DNA of 45,517 bases from Microtetraspora glauca (GTDB taxonomy: Bacteria; Actinomycetota; Actinomycetes; Streptomycetales; Streptomycetaceae), in NCBI GenBank assembly GCA_000721275.1, contig JOFO01000046.1, positions 1 to 45,517 on the forward strand, read 5' to 3'. A model generated the notes under the pieces. It searched no databases. It was not told the origin of the DNA and was given only the letters and a program-made list of their open reading frames with translations. A program made the position numbers and the translations under genes. How positions within the stretch are numbered: the stretch's first letter is position 1; each line of letters starts with the position of its first letter. Of the stretch, positions 6,995 through 15,431 are shown one piece after another.

Positions 6995-8302
6995 GTGACC
7001 AGACCGACCGGCCGGACCGTCCGGGACCTGCGGCGCGAGAACCGCACCGCGGTCCTCCGGCGGCTGTACTTCGACGGCCCGCTGAGCCGCTTCTCGCTCG
7101 GCCCCGCCACCGGGCTCAGCTCCGGCTCCGTCAGCAACGTGGTGGCGGAGCTGGTCGCCGAGGGGCTCGTCGAGGAGGCCGGCAGCGTCGACTCGGCCGG
7201 CGGCCGGCCCCGGATCCTGCTGCGGATCGCCCCGGGCAGCGGGCGCATGATCGGCGTGGACGTGGGCGAGACCCGGGTCCGGGTCGAGCTCTTCGACCTC
7301 ACCCTCACCGAACTCGCCCGCGCCGAGCGGCCCTTGGACCCGGACGGGCGGGGCGCCGCGCGGTACGAGGTCGAGGCCGTCGTCGACCTCATCCGCGACG
7401 GCGTCGCCGAGGTGCTGCGCGCGGCGGCCGTCCCCGCCGAGTCACTGCTGGGCGTCGGCATCGGCGTCCCCGGGATCGTCGAGCACCCCGCCGGGGGCGG
7501 CGCCGTCGTGCACGGGCAGACGATCGGCTGGGACGCGGTCCCGCTGGAGCGGCTGCTCCGCGAGCGGGTCGACCTGCCGGCCGGGGTGCCGTACCGGATC
7601 GACAACGGCGCCCGGACGCTGGGCCAGGCCGAGATGTGGTTCGGCGCGGGCCGGGGCGCGGGCAGCGCGGTCGTGGCCCTGTTCGGCTCCGGCGTCGGCG
7701 CCTGCGTCACCACCGACCCGTCCGGGCCCGGCCGGGCCCTGGAGTGGGGCCATCTGAAGGTGCGGGTCCGGGGCCGGCGGTGCCGCTGCGGCGCCCGCGG
7801 CTGCCTGGAGGCGTACGCCGGTGCCGGGGCGCTCGTCGAGCGGTGGCGGGAGGCGGGCGGCGAGCCGCCGGCCGGCGCGGGCGAGGAGGCCGCGCTCGCG
7901 GCGCTGGTGGCCGCGGCCCGCCCGGCGGACGGCGGGACGCCGGACCCGGCGGCGGTCGCCGTGCTGGCGGAGACCGCCGAGTACCTGGGCGCCGGCTTCG
8001 CCGACCTGGTCAACCTCTTCCAGCCGGAGCGGATCCTCGTCGGCGGCTGGGCCGGGCTGCTGCTCGGCCCGCGCTTCCTGGCCGAGGTGGAGGAGCACGC
8101 GCGCGCGTACGCGCTGGCGTACCCGGCGGCGCGGGTGAGTCTCGGGATGGGCACGCTGGGCCCGGACGCGGTCACGGTCGGCGCGGCGCTGCTGCCGCTG
8201 GCGGACTTCTTCGCGCGCGGCGGGCGCCGCGAGGAGCCCGGCCCGGCGGAGGCGGCCCCGGCCTGGGCGGAGACCGTACGGGAGCGCACGGCCCGGCCCT
8301 GA
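6995..8302 (+). CDS. ROK family transcriptional regulator
   Basis: A 435-residue ROK protein. The N-terminal winged HTH (about residues 10-65, LSRFSLGPATGLSSGSVSNV) is followed by a sugar-kinase-like domain with GVDVGETRVR, the GIGVPGIV segment and EWGHLKV. A cysteine zinc motif, CRCGARGCLEAYAG, follows. Typical ROK repressors sense sugars or their phosphates. No sugar genes are adjacent, so the target is unknown. The catalytic-site DxGxT and GHxxxxxxG-like segments are altered, as expected for a regulator. GTG at 6995 follows GAGGGA. Confidence 0.88.
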   Translation: MTRPTGRTVRDLRRENRTAVLRRLYFDGPLSRFSLGPATGLSSGSVSNVVAELVAEGLVEEAGSVDSAGGRPRILLRIAPGSGRMIGVDVGETRVRVELFDLTLTELARAERPLDPDGRGAARYEVEAVVDLIRDGVAEVLRAAAVPAESLLGVGIGVPGIVEHPAGGGAVVHGQTIGWDAVPLERLLRERVDLPAGVPYRIDNGARTLGQAEMWFGAGRGAGSAVVALFGSGVGACVTTDPSGPGRALEWGHLKVRVRGRRCRCGARGCLEAYAGAGALVERWREAGGEPPAGAGEEAALAALVAAARPADGGTPDPAAVAVLAETAEYLGAGFADLVNLFQPERILVGGWAGLLLGPRFLAEVEEHARAYALAYPAARVSLGMGTLGPDAVTVGAALLPLADFFARGGRREEPGPAEAAPAWAETVRERTARP

Positions 8303-8303
8303 C

Positions 8304-8337
8304 GGGCGCCGCCGGTGCAAACGCTCCTGGGGCGCCC
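8304..8337. terminator. weak hairpin between convergent ROK and xdhC genes
   Basis: GGGCGCC and GGCGCCC form 7-bp arms separated by 20 bases, in the 34-base gap between the two convergent stop codons. The long loop and lack of a T run make termination uncertain. Confidence 0.35.
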
Positions 8338-9476
8338 TAGGCGACGGAGCCGATGCGGCCCGCGACGGGCGCGTCGGGGCCGTCGTGGTGGATGGGGGTG
8401 TGCGCGCCGGTGAGCGAGGCGCCGCTGCCGCCGCGCCGGTCGGCGACGATCTCCGCGGCGATCGACAGGGCCGTCTCCTCGGGGGTGCGGGCGCCGAGGT
8501 CGAGGCCGATCGGGGAGCGAAGCCGGGCCAGTTCGAGCTCGGTGACGCCGACCTCGCGGAGCCGCCGGTTGCGGTCCTCGTGGGTGCGGCGGGAGCCCAT
8601 CGCGCCGACGTAGGCGACGGGAAGTCTGAGGGCGGCCCGGAGGAGCGGGACGTCGAACTTGGCGTCGTGCGTGAGCACGCACAGCACGGTCCGGCCGTCG
8701 ACCTCGGTCGACTCCAGGTAGCGATGGGGCCACTCGACGACGACCTCGTCGGCGTCGGGGAAGCGGGCCTTCGTCGCGAAGACCGGGCGGGCGTCGCAGA
8801 CGGTGACGTGGTAGCCGAGGAACTTGCCGACCCGGACGAGGGCGGAGGCGAAGTCGATCGCCCCGAAGACGATCATGCGGGGGGCGGGGACGGAGGACTC
8901 GACGAGCAGCGTCAGCGGCTGCCCGCAGCGGCTGCCGTCCTCGCCGATCTCCACCGTGCCGGTGCGGCCGGCGTCCAGCAGGGCGCGGGCCTCGGCGGCG
9001 GCGGTGCGGTCCAGCTCGGGGTGGCCGCCGAGCTTCCCCTCGTACGAGCCGTCCGGGCGGACCAGGAGCGCCTGGCCGAGCAGGTCCCCGGGGCCGGAGA
9101 CGATCCGGGCGAGGGCCGCCGCCTCTCCCGAGACGGCGGCGGCCAGCGCGGCGGGGAAGACCCCGCCGCGGACCGGGGTGACGAGGATGTCGATGACGCC
9201 GCCGCAGGTCAGGCCGACCGCGAAGGCGTCCTCGTCGCTGTAGCCGAAGCGCTCCACGACGACCTCGCCGTCGTCGAGCGCCGCCTGGCACAGCTCGTAC
9301 ACCGCGCCCTCCACGCACCCGCCGGAGACCGAGCCGATCGCCGTGCCCTCGCTGTCGACGGCGAGGGCGGCGCCGGGCTGGCGGGGCGCGCTGCCGCCGA
9401 CGGCCACCACGGTGGCCACGGCGAAGTCGCGTCCCTGCTCGACCCACCGGTGCAGCTCTTCGGCGATGTCCAGCAT
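8337..9476 (-). CDS. xdhC: XdhC/CoxI family molybdenum-enzyme maturation protein
   Basis: A 379-residue XdhC-family protein. The N-terminal XdhC_CoxI domain has AVGGSAPRQPGAALAV, SVSGGCVEGAV and LTCGGVIDI. The C-terminal Rossmann-like XdhC_C domain has DARPVFATKARFPDADEVVV and AYVGAMGSRRTHEDR. Family members bind the molybdenum cofactor, promote its sulfuration and insert it into xanthine dehydrogenase. The gene is last in a minus-strand series with the purine permease and three xdh genes, which supports the role. AAGGAGACCGAC precedes the ATG at 9476. The permease stop lies 37 bases upstream. Confidence 0.9.
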   Translation of the reverse strand: MLDIAEELHRWVEQGRDFAVATVVAVGGSAPRQPGAALAVDSEGTAIGSVSGGCVEGAVYELCQAALDDGEVVVERFGYSDEDAFAVGLTCGGVIDILVTPVRGGVFPAALAAAVSGEAAALARIVSGPGDLLGQALLVRPDGSYEGKLGGHPELDRTAAAEARALLDAGRTGTVEIGEDGSRCGQPLTLLVESSVPAPRMIVFGAIDFASALVRVGKFLGYHVTVCDARPVFATKARFPDADEVVVEWPHRYLESTEVDGRTVLCVLTHDAKFDVPLLRAALRLPVAYVGAMGSRRTHEDRNRRLREVGVTELELARLRSPIGLDLGARTPEETALSIAAEIVADRRGGSGASLTGAHTPIHHDGPDAPVAGRIGSVA

Positions 9477-9513
9477 GTCGGTCTCCTTGGCGGTGTGGGG
9501 AGGGCGGGGGGCG

Positions 9514-10986
9514 TCAGCTGACGCCCAGCCAGCCCTCGATGGGGTGAAGGGCGAAGAACACGATGAAGATCGCGGTCAGGCACCACATGAACGCGCCGAC
9601 CTCGCGCGCCTTGCCCTGCGCCACCTTGATGACGGTGTAGGCGATGACGCCGGCCGCGACGCCCGGGGTGATGCTGTACGTGAACGGCATCAGCACCACG
9701 GTCAGGAAGACCGGGATGGCGACGGAGCTGTCGCCCCAGTTCACGTGCTTGGCGTTCATCATCATCATCGCGCCGATGACGACCAGGGCGGCGGAGCCGA
9801 CCTCGCGGGGCACGATCTGGGTGATCGGGGTGAAGAAGAGGCAGGCCGCGAAGAACAGGCCGGTGATCACCGAGGAGAAGCCGGTGCGGGCGCCCTCGCC
9901 GACGCCGGTGGCGGACTCCACGAAGACGGTCTGGCCGGAGGCGCCGGAGACGCCGCCGATCGCGCCGCCCGCGCCGTCGATGAACAGCGCCTTGGACAGG
10001 CCGGGCATCCGGCCCTTGTCGTCGGCGAGGTTGGCCTCGGTGCCGACGCCGATGATGGTGGCCATGGCGTCGAAGAAGCCGGCGAGGACCAGGGTGAAGA
10101 CGATGACGCCGACGGTGATGTAGCCGACGTCGCCCCAGCCGCCGAAGTCGACGTCGCCGAAGAGCGAGAAGTCCGGGGTGGAGACCGCGCTGCCCTTGAG
10201 TTCCGGGGAGCCGTTGGCCCAGGAGCCGGGGCCCTTGGCCGGGATGTCGGCGATCGCGTTGACGATCAGCGCGATGACGGTGCCGGCGACGATGCCGATG
10301 AGGATGGCGCCCGGCACCTTGCGGGCCTGGAGGGCGAAGATCGCGAGCAGGGTGACGGCGAAGATCAGGACGGGCCAGCCGACCAGTTCGCCGCCGGCGC
10401 CAAGGGTGACGGGCGGGCCGAACTGCGGGCCGGCGCCGACGAAGCCGGCCTTGTTGAAGCCGATCAGGGCGATGAAGAGGCCGATCCCGATGGTGATGCC
10501 GTGCTTGAGCGGCAGCGGGATGGCGTTCATGATCATCTCGCGGAGGCCGGTGACGACCAGGAGACAGATCACGACACCGTAGACGACGCACATGCCCATC
10601 GCCTGCGGCCAGGTCATCTGCGGCACGACCTGGGTGGCGAGCACACCGGAGACGCTGAGGCCCGCCGCGAGGACGAGCGGCACCTTGCCGACGAAGCCCA
10701 TCAGCAGGGTGGTCACCGCCGCCGCGAACGCGGTCGCCGTGATGACGGCGGAGGCGGCGAGGACGTTCTTGTCGACGTCCGGGCCTCCGAGGAGGATCGG
10801 GTTGAGCAGGAGGATGTACGCCATCGCCATGAAGGTGGTGACGCCACCGCGGATCTCCGTGCCGACGGAGGATCCTCTCTCCGAGATGTGAAAGTACCGG
10901 TCGAGCCAAGACCGCCCGGCGGGGTTGCGCGAGCCGGAGCCCGCGTCCTCCGCGGCGGTCTTCGGCTCCACAGACGACTGGGTCAT
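9514..10986 (-). CDS. NCS2/AzgA-type purine permease
   Basis: A 490-residue polytopic membrane protein of the NCS2 family. The signature after the cytoplasmic N-terminus, FHISERGSSVGTEIRGG followed by TFMAMAYILLLNP, is that of AzgA-like guanine/hypoxanthine/adenine-type transporters. About 12-14 membrane segments are visible, plus the motif TEANLADDKGRMPGLSKALF. It probably imports purine bases by proton symport for the adjacent xanthine dehydrogenase. The ATG at 10986 has GGGAG 8 bases upstream. The 5' gap of about 250 bases contains unusual GGTNCTGC repeats. Confidence 0.9.
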   Translation of the reverse strand: MTQSSVEPKTAAEDAGSGSRNPAGRSWLDRYFHISERGSSVGTEIRGGVTTFMAMAYILLLNPILLGGPDVDKNVLAASAVITATAFAAAVTTLLMGFVGKVPLVLAAGLSVSGVLATQVVPQMTWPQAMGMCVVYGVVICLLVVTGLREMIMNAIPLPLKHGITIGIGLFIALIGFNKAGFVGAGPQFGPPVTLGAGGELVGWPVLIFAVTLLAIFALQARKVPGAILIGIVAGTVIALIVNAIADIPAKGPGSWANGSPELKGSAVSTPDFSLFGDVDFGGWGDVGYITVGVIVFTLVLAGFFDAMATIIGVGTEANLADDKGRMPGLSKALFIDGAGGAIGGVSGASGQTVFVESATGVGEGARTGFSSVITGLFFAACLFFTPITQIVPREVGSAALVVIGAMMMMNAKHVNWGDSSVAIPVFLTVVLMPFTYSITPGVAAGVIAYTVIKVAQGKAREVGAFMWCLTAIFIVFFALHPIEGWLGVS

Positions 10987-11098
10987 GGGGCCTACTCCCA
11001 AGGTTCAAAGGGGCACCCGCCCGAGGGGGACTCGTATCGGCGGGATTTGGGAAACGCTGTTGGCTGCACGACCCGGGGGACGGCCCGAGACGAACGGG

Positions 11099-11169
11099 GT
11101 ACTGCGGGTGCTGCGGATCCTTCGGTACTGCGGTCCTGCTGGTCCTGCGGGTACTGCGGGGTCCTGCTG
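11099..11169. repeat. seven degenerate GGTNCTGC repeats between xdh and permease genes
   Basis: On the plus strand GGTACTGCGG, GGTGCTGCGG, GGTACTGCGG, GGTCCTGCTG, GGTCCTGCGG, GGTACTGCGG and GGTCCTGCTG start at 11099, 11107, 11124, 11132, 11141, 11150 and 11160. Spacing is about 8-10 bases, with one 17-base step. They occupy the 249-base gap between the permease start and the xdh Mo-subunit stop, and no coding frame looks real there. They may be an array of regulator sites or a decaying minisatellite. Confidence 0.75.
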
Positions 11170-11235
11170 CTCCGGGCGGTGCGGGCGGGGAGGGAAGTGT
11201 GACGTTCCTGGGAGGCACGCACCGCCCGGAGGGTC

Positions 11236-13623
11236 CTACAGGGTGCCGGTGAGCGCTTCGGGGCGGACCGGCGTCTTGTTCAGCTCCAGGCCCGTCGCGT
11301 TCCGGATCGCCGCGAGGACGGCCGGCGTGGACGACAGGGTCGGGGCCTCGCCGATGCCCCGGACGCCGTACGGCGCGTTGGGGTCGGCCAGTTCGAGGTA
11401 CTCGACCGGGATGGTCGGGGTGTCGAGGATCGTCGGGATCAGGTAGTCCGTGAAGGAGGGGTTGCGCACCTTCGCGGTCTTCGGGTCGACGATGATCTCC
11501 TCCATCACCGCGACGCCCAGGCCCTGGGTGGTGCCGCCCTGGATCTGGCCGACCACGGAGAGCGGGTTGACGGCCTTGCCGACGTCCTGGGCGCAGGCCA
11601 GTTCGATGACCTTGACCAGGCCGAGCTCGGTGTCGACCTCCACCACCGCGCGGTGCGCGGCGAAGGCGTACTGGACGTGGCCGTCGCCCTGGCCGGTGAC
11701 GAGGTCGAAGGCCTGGGTCGGACGGTGCCGCCACTCCTCCTCGACCTCCACGGCCTGGTCCTCCAGGACGTCCGCGATGGTGGCGAGGGCCTCGCCGCCG
11801 TCGGTGACGACCTTGCCGCCCTCCAGCAGGAGTTCGGCGTTGGCCCACGCCGGGTGGTACGAGCCGAACTTGCGCCGGCCGATCTCCAGGACCCTCTCGC
11901 GGACGAGCTCGCAGGAGTTCTTGATGGCGCCGCCGGTCATGTACGTCTGGCGGCCCGCGGAGGTCGAACCGGCCGAGCCCACCTGGGTGTCGGCGGGGTG
12001 GATGGTGACCTGCTGGACGCCGAGCTCGGTGCGGGCGATCTGGGCGTGGATGGTGACGCCGCCCTGGCCGACCTCGGCCGCCGCGGTGTGGACCGTGGCG
12101 ACGGCCTCGCCGTTGATGACCTCGAGGCGGACCCTGGCGGTCGAGTAGTCGTCGAAGCCCTCGGAGAAGCCGACGTTCTTGATGCCGACCGCGTAGCCGA
12201 CGCCGCGGACGACGCCCTCGCCGTGCGTGGTGTTGGAGAGGCCGCCCGGCAGCGCGCGGACGTCCGCGCCCTCGCCGGCCGCCTCCCACTGGCGCTCCGG
12301 CGGCATCGGGCGGGCCTTGACCATGCGGAGCAGTTCGGCGACCGGGGCCGGGGAGTCGACGACCTGGCCGGTCGGCATGAGCGTGCCCTGCTCCATGGCG
12401 TTGATCTGGCGGAACTCCACCGGGTCCATGCCCAGCTTCGCCGCCAGCTTGTCCATCTGGGCCTCGTAGGCGAAGCACGCCTGGACCGCGCCGAAGCCGC
12501 GCATGGCGCCGCAGGGCGGGTTGTTGGTGTAGAGGCCGATCGCCTCGATCTCGACGTCGTCGATGACGTACGGGCCGACCGAGAGGGAGGAGGCGTTGCC
12601 GACGACCGAGACCGTGGAGGAGGCGTAGGCGCCGCCGTCCAGGACGATCTTGCACTTCATGTGCGTGAGCTTGCCGTCCTTGGTGGCGCCGTGCTCGTAG
12701 TAGAGCTTCGCCGGGTGCCGGTGGACGTGCCCGAAGAAGGACTCGTACCGGTTGTAGACCATCTTGACGGGCTTGCCGGTGCGCAGCGCGAGCAGCGAGG
12801 CGAGGATCTGCATGGAGATGTCCTCGCGGCCGCCGAAGGCGCCGCCGATGCCGGCCATGGTCATCCGGACCTTGTCCAGGGGCAGGCCGAGGCAGGGGGC
12901 GATCTGCTCGCGGTCCGCGTGCAGCCACTGGGTGGCGACGTACAGGTCGACGCCGCCGTCCTCGGCGGGTACGGCGAGGCCGGACTCCGGGCCGAGGAAC
13001 GCCTGGTCCTGCATGCCGAAGGTGTACTCGCCCTTGACGATGACGTCGGCGCGCTTGGCGGCCTCGTCGGCGTTGCCGCGGATGATCGGCTGGCGGTGCA
13101 CGATGTTGGGGTGCGGGACGTGGTGCGCGTGGTGGTCGTCGCGGTTCTCGTGGACGAGGACCGCGTCCGGGGCGGTGGCCGACGCCTCGTCCGTGATGAC
13201 CGGGAGCTCGCGGTACTCGACCTTGATCTTGGCGGCGGCGCGGCGCGCGGTCTCCGGGTGGTCGGCTGCCACGAGGGCCACCGGCTCGCCGTGGTGGCGG
13301 ACCTTGCCGTAGGCGAGGACGGGGGTGTCGCGGAACTCCAGGCCGTAGTTCTTGGCGGCCGGCAGGTCCTCGTGGGTGAGGACGGCGTAGACGCCGTCCA
13401 TGGTGAGGGCCTCGGAGGTGTCGATGGACACGATCTCGGCGTGCGCGACGGTGGAGCGCAGGACCTGGCCCCACAGCATGTCCTCGTGCCACATGTCCGA
13501 GGAGTACGCGAACTCGCCGGTGACCTTCAGGGTGCCGTCGGGGCGGAGGGTGGACTCGCCGACGCCGCCCTTGACGTGGTTCTGGGTGACGTCGCGGGGG
13601 ATGCCCGTGGTGGTGCCAGCCAT
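11236..13623 (-). CDS. xdhB: xanthine dehydrogenase, molybdopterin-binding subunit
   Basis: A 795-residue large subunit of the xanthine oxidase family. It has the N-terminal a/b hammerhead (GEFAYSSDM, AVLTHEDLPA) and Moco-binding motifs including IGGAFGGREDIS, GAMRGFGAVQ and EVGQGGVTIHAQIA. The C-terminal GVRGIGEAPT carries the probable catalytic Glu759. It oxidises hypoxanthine and xanthine to urate at the molybdenum site. ATG at 13623 begins 2 bases after the iron-sulfur subunit gene stops, so translation is probably coupled. Other xanthine-oxidase-family substrates remain possible, but the purine permease, PucR and XdhC neighbours favour purines. The letter given to each subunit varies between species. 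Confidence 0.9.
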   Translation of the reverse strand: MAGTTTGIPRDVTQNHVKGGVGESTLRPDGTLKVTGEFAYSSDMWHEDMLWGQVLRSTVAHAEIVSIDTSEALTMDGVYAVLTHEDLPAAKNYGLEFRDTPVLAYGKVRHHGEPVALVAADHPETARRAAAKIKVEYRELPVITDEASATAPDAVLVHENRDDHHAHHVPHPNIVHRQPIIRGNADEAAKRADVIVKGEYTFGMQDQAFLGPESGLAVPAEDGGVDLYVATQWLHADREQIAPCLGLPLDKVRMTMAGIGGAFGGREDISMQILASLLALRTGKPVKMVYNRYESFFGHVHRHPAKLYYEHGATKDGKLTHMKCKIVLDGGAYASSTVSVVGNASSLSVGPYVIDDVEIEAIGLYTNNPPCGAMRGFGAVQACFAYEAQMDKLAAKLGMDPVEFRQINAMEQGTLMPTGQVVDSPAPVAELLRMVKARPMPPERQWEAAGEGADVRALPGGLSNTTHGEGVVRGVGYAVGIKNVGFSEGFDDYSTARVRLEVINGEAVATVHTAAAEVGQGGVTIHAQIARTELGVQQVTIHPADTQVGSAGSTSAGRQTYMTGGAIKNSCELVRERVLEIGRRKFGSYHPAWANAELLLEGGKVVTDGGEALATIADVLEDQAVEVEEEWRHRPTQAFDLVTGQGDGHVQYAFAAHRAVVEVDTELGLVKVIELACAQDVGKAVNPLSVVGQIQGGTTQGLGVAVMEEIIVDPKTAKVRNPSFTDYLIPTILDTPTIPVEYLELADPNAPYGVRGIGEAPTLSSTPAVLAAIRNATGLELNKTPVRPEALTGTL

Positions 13624-13625
13624 GG

Positions 13626-14213
13626 TCAGACCGCCTCTCCCTGACGGGCGGCCGCGAGGCGGACCGCGTCGAGGATCTTCTCGTAACCGGTGCAGCGGCA
13701 GAGGTTGCCGGAGAGCGCCTCGCGGATGTCCGCGTCCGTCGGGGACGGGTTGCGCTCCAGCATCTCGTCGGCCGCGACGAGCAGGCCGGGGGTGCAGAAG
13801 CCGCACTGCACGGCGCCGGCGTCGATGAACGCCTGCTGGATCGGGGAGAGTTCGACGCCCTCGCCGGTCTGGGAGTCCTGACCGGGCTTGGCCTCCCACC
13901 GCTTGGCCTCGTCGAGCGAGGTGCCGCAGGCGCCCGTGCCGCAACCGGCTTGCTGGGCGCGCTCCTTGGCGAAGTCGGCCAGGCCCTCGACGGTGACGAC
14001 CTCGCGGCCCTCGACCTGGCCGGCGGCGACCAGACAGGAGCAGACCGGCACGCCGTCGAGGCGGACGGTGCAGGAGCCGCATTCGCCCTGCTCGCAGGCG
14101 TTCTTGGAGCCGGGCAGGCCCAGCCGCTCGCGGAGCACGTAGAGGAGGGACTCGCCCTCCCAGACGTCGTCCGCTTCCTGCGGGCGGCCGTTGACGGTGA
14201 AGTTGACGCGCAT
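13626..14213 (-). CDS. xdhC-type small subunit (letter uncertain): xanthine dehydrogenase, [2Fe-2S] subunit
   Basis: A 195-residue iron-sulfur subunit. The plant-ferredoxin-like cluster ligands are Cys40, Cys45, Cys48 and Cys60 (CEQGECGSC). The second helical cluster uses Cys137, Cys140, Cys172 and Cys174 (QCGFCTPG, LCRCTGY). It relays electrons from the Mo site to FAD. The linker between the two cluster domains holds about 35 extra residues (about 82-118) with Cys91 and Cys96, so the protein is longer than the usual 155-175. It lies between the FAD and Mo subunit genes with 2-base gaps on both sides. Confidence 0.9.
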   Translation of the reverse strand: MRVNFTVNGRPQEADDVWEGESLLYVLRERLGLPGSKNACEQGECGSCTVRLDGVPVCSCLVAAGQVEGREVVTVEGLADFAKERAQQAGCGTGACGTSLDEAKRWEAKPGQDSQTGEGVELSPIQQAFIDAGAVQCGFCTPGLLVAADEMLERNPSPTDADIREALSGNLCRCTGYEKILDAVRLAAARQGEAV

Positions 14214-14215
14214 GA

Positions 14216-15109
14216 TCAGGCAGCTCCCTCAAGCGTGCGGCCGGAGCCGCGGTACTGCTCCCAGGTCCAGCCGAGCTGGCGGCGGGCCATGATTCCGACG
14301 GCGTGGCGGCGGTACTTCGCGGTGCCACGGACGTCGTCGATCGGGTTGGCGGCGCCCGAGCACAGGTCGGCGAACTGCTTCGCGATCGACGGGGTGATGA
14401 TCTTTCCGCTGTCCCAGAAGCCGCCCTCCTCCAGGGCCGCGTTCAGGAAGTTCTCGGCCTCCTTGGCGCGGATCGGGGTCGGCGCGGCCGAGCCGATGCC
14501 GGTGCGCACGGTGCGGGTCTCCGGGTGCAGCGCCAGGCCGAAGGCGCAGACGGCGATGACCATCGCGTTGCGGGTGCCGACCTTGGAGTACTGCTGGGGG
14601 CCGTCCGCCTTCTTGATGTGGACGGTCTTGATGAGCTCGTCGGGCTGGAGCGCGTTGCGCTTCACGCCGGTGTAGAACTCGTCGATGGGGATGAACCGGC
14701 TGCCGCGGGCCTGCGACTCGACCTCGACCTCGGCGCCGGCGGCGAGGAGGGCGGGGTGGGCGTCACCGGCCGGGGAGGCGGTGCCGAGGTTGCCGCCGAC
14801 GCCGCCTCGGTTGCGGATCTGCGGGGAGGCGACCGTGTGCGAGGCGAGCGCCAGGCCGGGCAGTTCGGCCCGCAGGTTCTCCATGATCTGCGTGTACGGA
14901 ACGGAAGCGCCGAGCCGGACGTTCTCCTCGCCGACCTCCCACTCGCGCAGCAGCTCGATGCGGTTCAGGTCCAGGAGGTACGCGGGCCGCCGGTGGTCGA
15001 AGTTGATCTCGACCATGACGTCGGTGCCGCCGGAGATGGGCACGGCCGTGGGGTGCTCGGCCTTGGCGGCGAGCGCCTCCTCCCAGCTGGCGGGGCGAAG
15101 GAAGTCCAT
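14216..15109 (-). CDS. xdhA: xanthine dehydrogenase, FAD-binding subunit
   Basis: A 297-residue FAD subunit (FAD_binding_5 plus CO_deh_flav_C). The FAD signatures ISGGTDVMVEIN and ASPQIRNRGGVGGNLGTASP are clear. It transfers electrons from the [2Fe-2S] subunit to NAD+. The gene is first in the xdh operon; AGAAGAGAG precedes the ATG at 15109. It is divergent from the PucR gene across a 322-base gap where both promoters must lie. Confidence 0.9.
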   Translation of the reverse strand: MDFLRPASWEEALAAKAEHPTAVPISGGTDVMVEINFDHRRPAYLLDLNRIELLREWEVGEENVRLGASVPYTQIMENLRAELPGLALASHTVASPQIRNRGGVGGNLGTASPAGDAHPALLAAGAEVEVESQARGSRFIPIDEFYTGVKRNALQPDELIKTVHIKKADGPQQYSKVGTRNAMVIAVCAFGLALHPETRTVRTGIGSAAPTPIRAKEAENFLNAALEEGGFWDSGKIITPSIAKQFADLCSGAANPIDDVRGTAKYRRHAVGIMARRQLGWTWEQYRGSGRTLEGAA

Positions 15110-15431
15110 GGTGGCTCTCTTCTAGTGATTCTGGTGATCGGGGGACGGACGACTGGTTCCCGGGGGGCGTTCGGCCCTCGACTTCGGTGTTCATGTCCTG
15201 TTCACGCGGTGTGTGGCCTAGTACACAAGCCCGTCCGGGCCCGTGTGCAGCCACCGAAACCATGAAGGAGTTGGCCGGTGCCCCGGCACGTCTTGTAGAT
15301 TCGAACGAAAGACGGGGATCGGTCACCTCGCTGTTTCCCCCCGGAAACGGCGGCACCACCGTCCCCGTCCCACCCGTCGAATACTCGACACCCACCACCC
15401 ACTCCCCACTCGAAGGAACGGCGGCGACACG
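15110..15431. other. divergent intergenic region between xdh and pucR
   Basis: No credible ORF or RNA gene was seen. The region must hold the promoters of both operons. A TGTTCA direct repeat (about 15188-15205, TGTTCATGTCC then TGTTCACG) and TTGTGTACTAG on the minus strand (around 15222-15232) are the only motifs noticed. Neither can be tied to a known PucR box by eye. Confidence 0.5.

Noticed and set aside
11099..11169. CRISPR-like array
   Set aside because: Repeat units are only 8-10 bases and adjacent, without spacers of constant length or cas genes.
9209..13492. 1427-codon minus-strand frame across permease, xdh and xdhC
   Set aside because: Arg/Pro-rich without domains; it runs out of frame through several well-supported genes.
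15188..15205. TGTTCA direct repeat as a PucR box
   Set aside because: Too short, and does not resemble a known PucR motif that I can verify; kept only as a note on the intergenic region.
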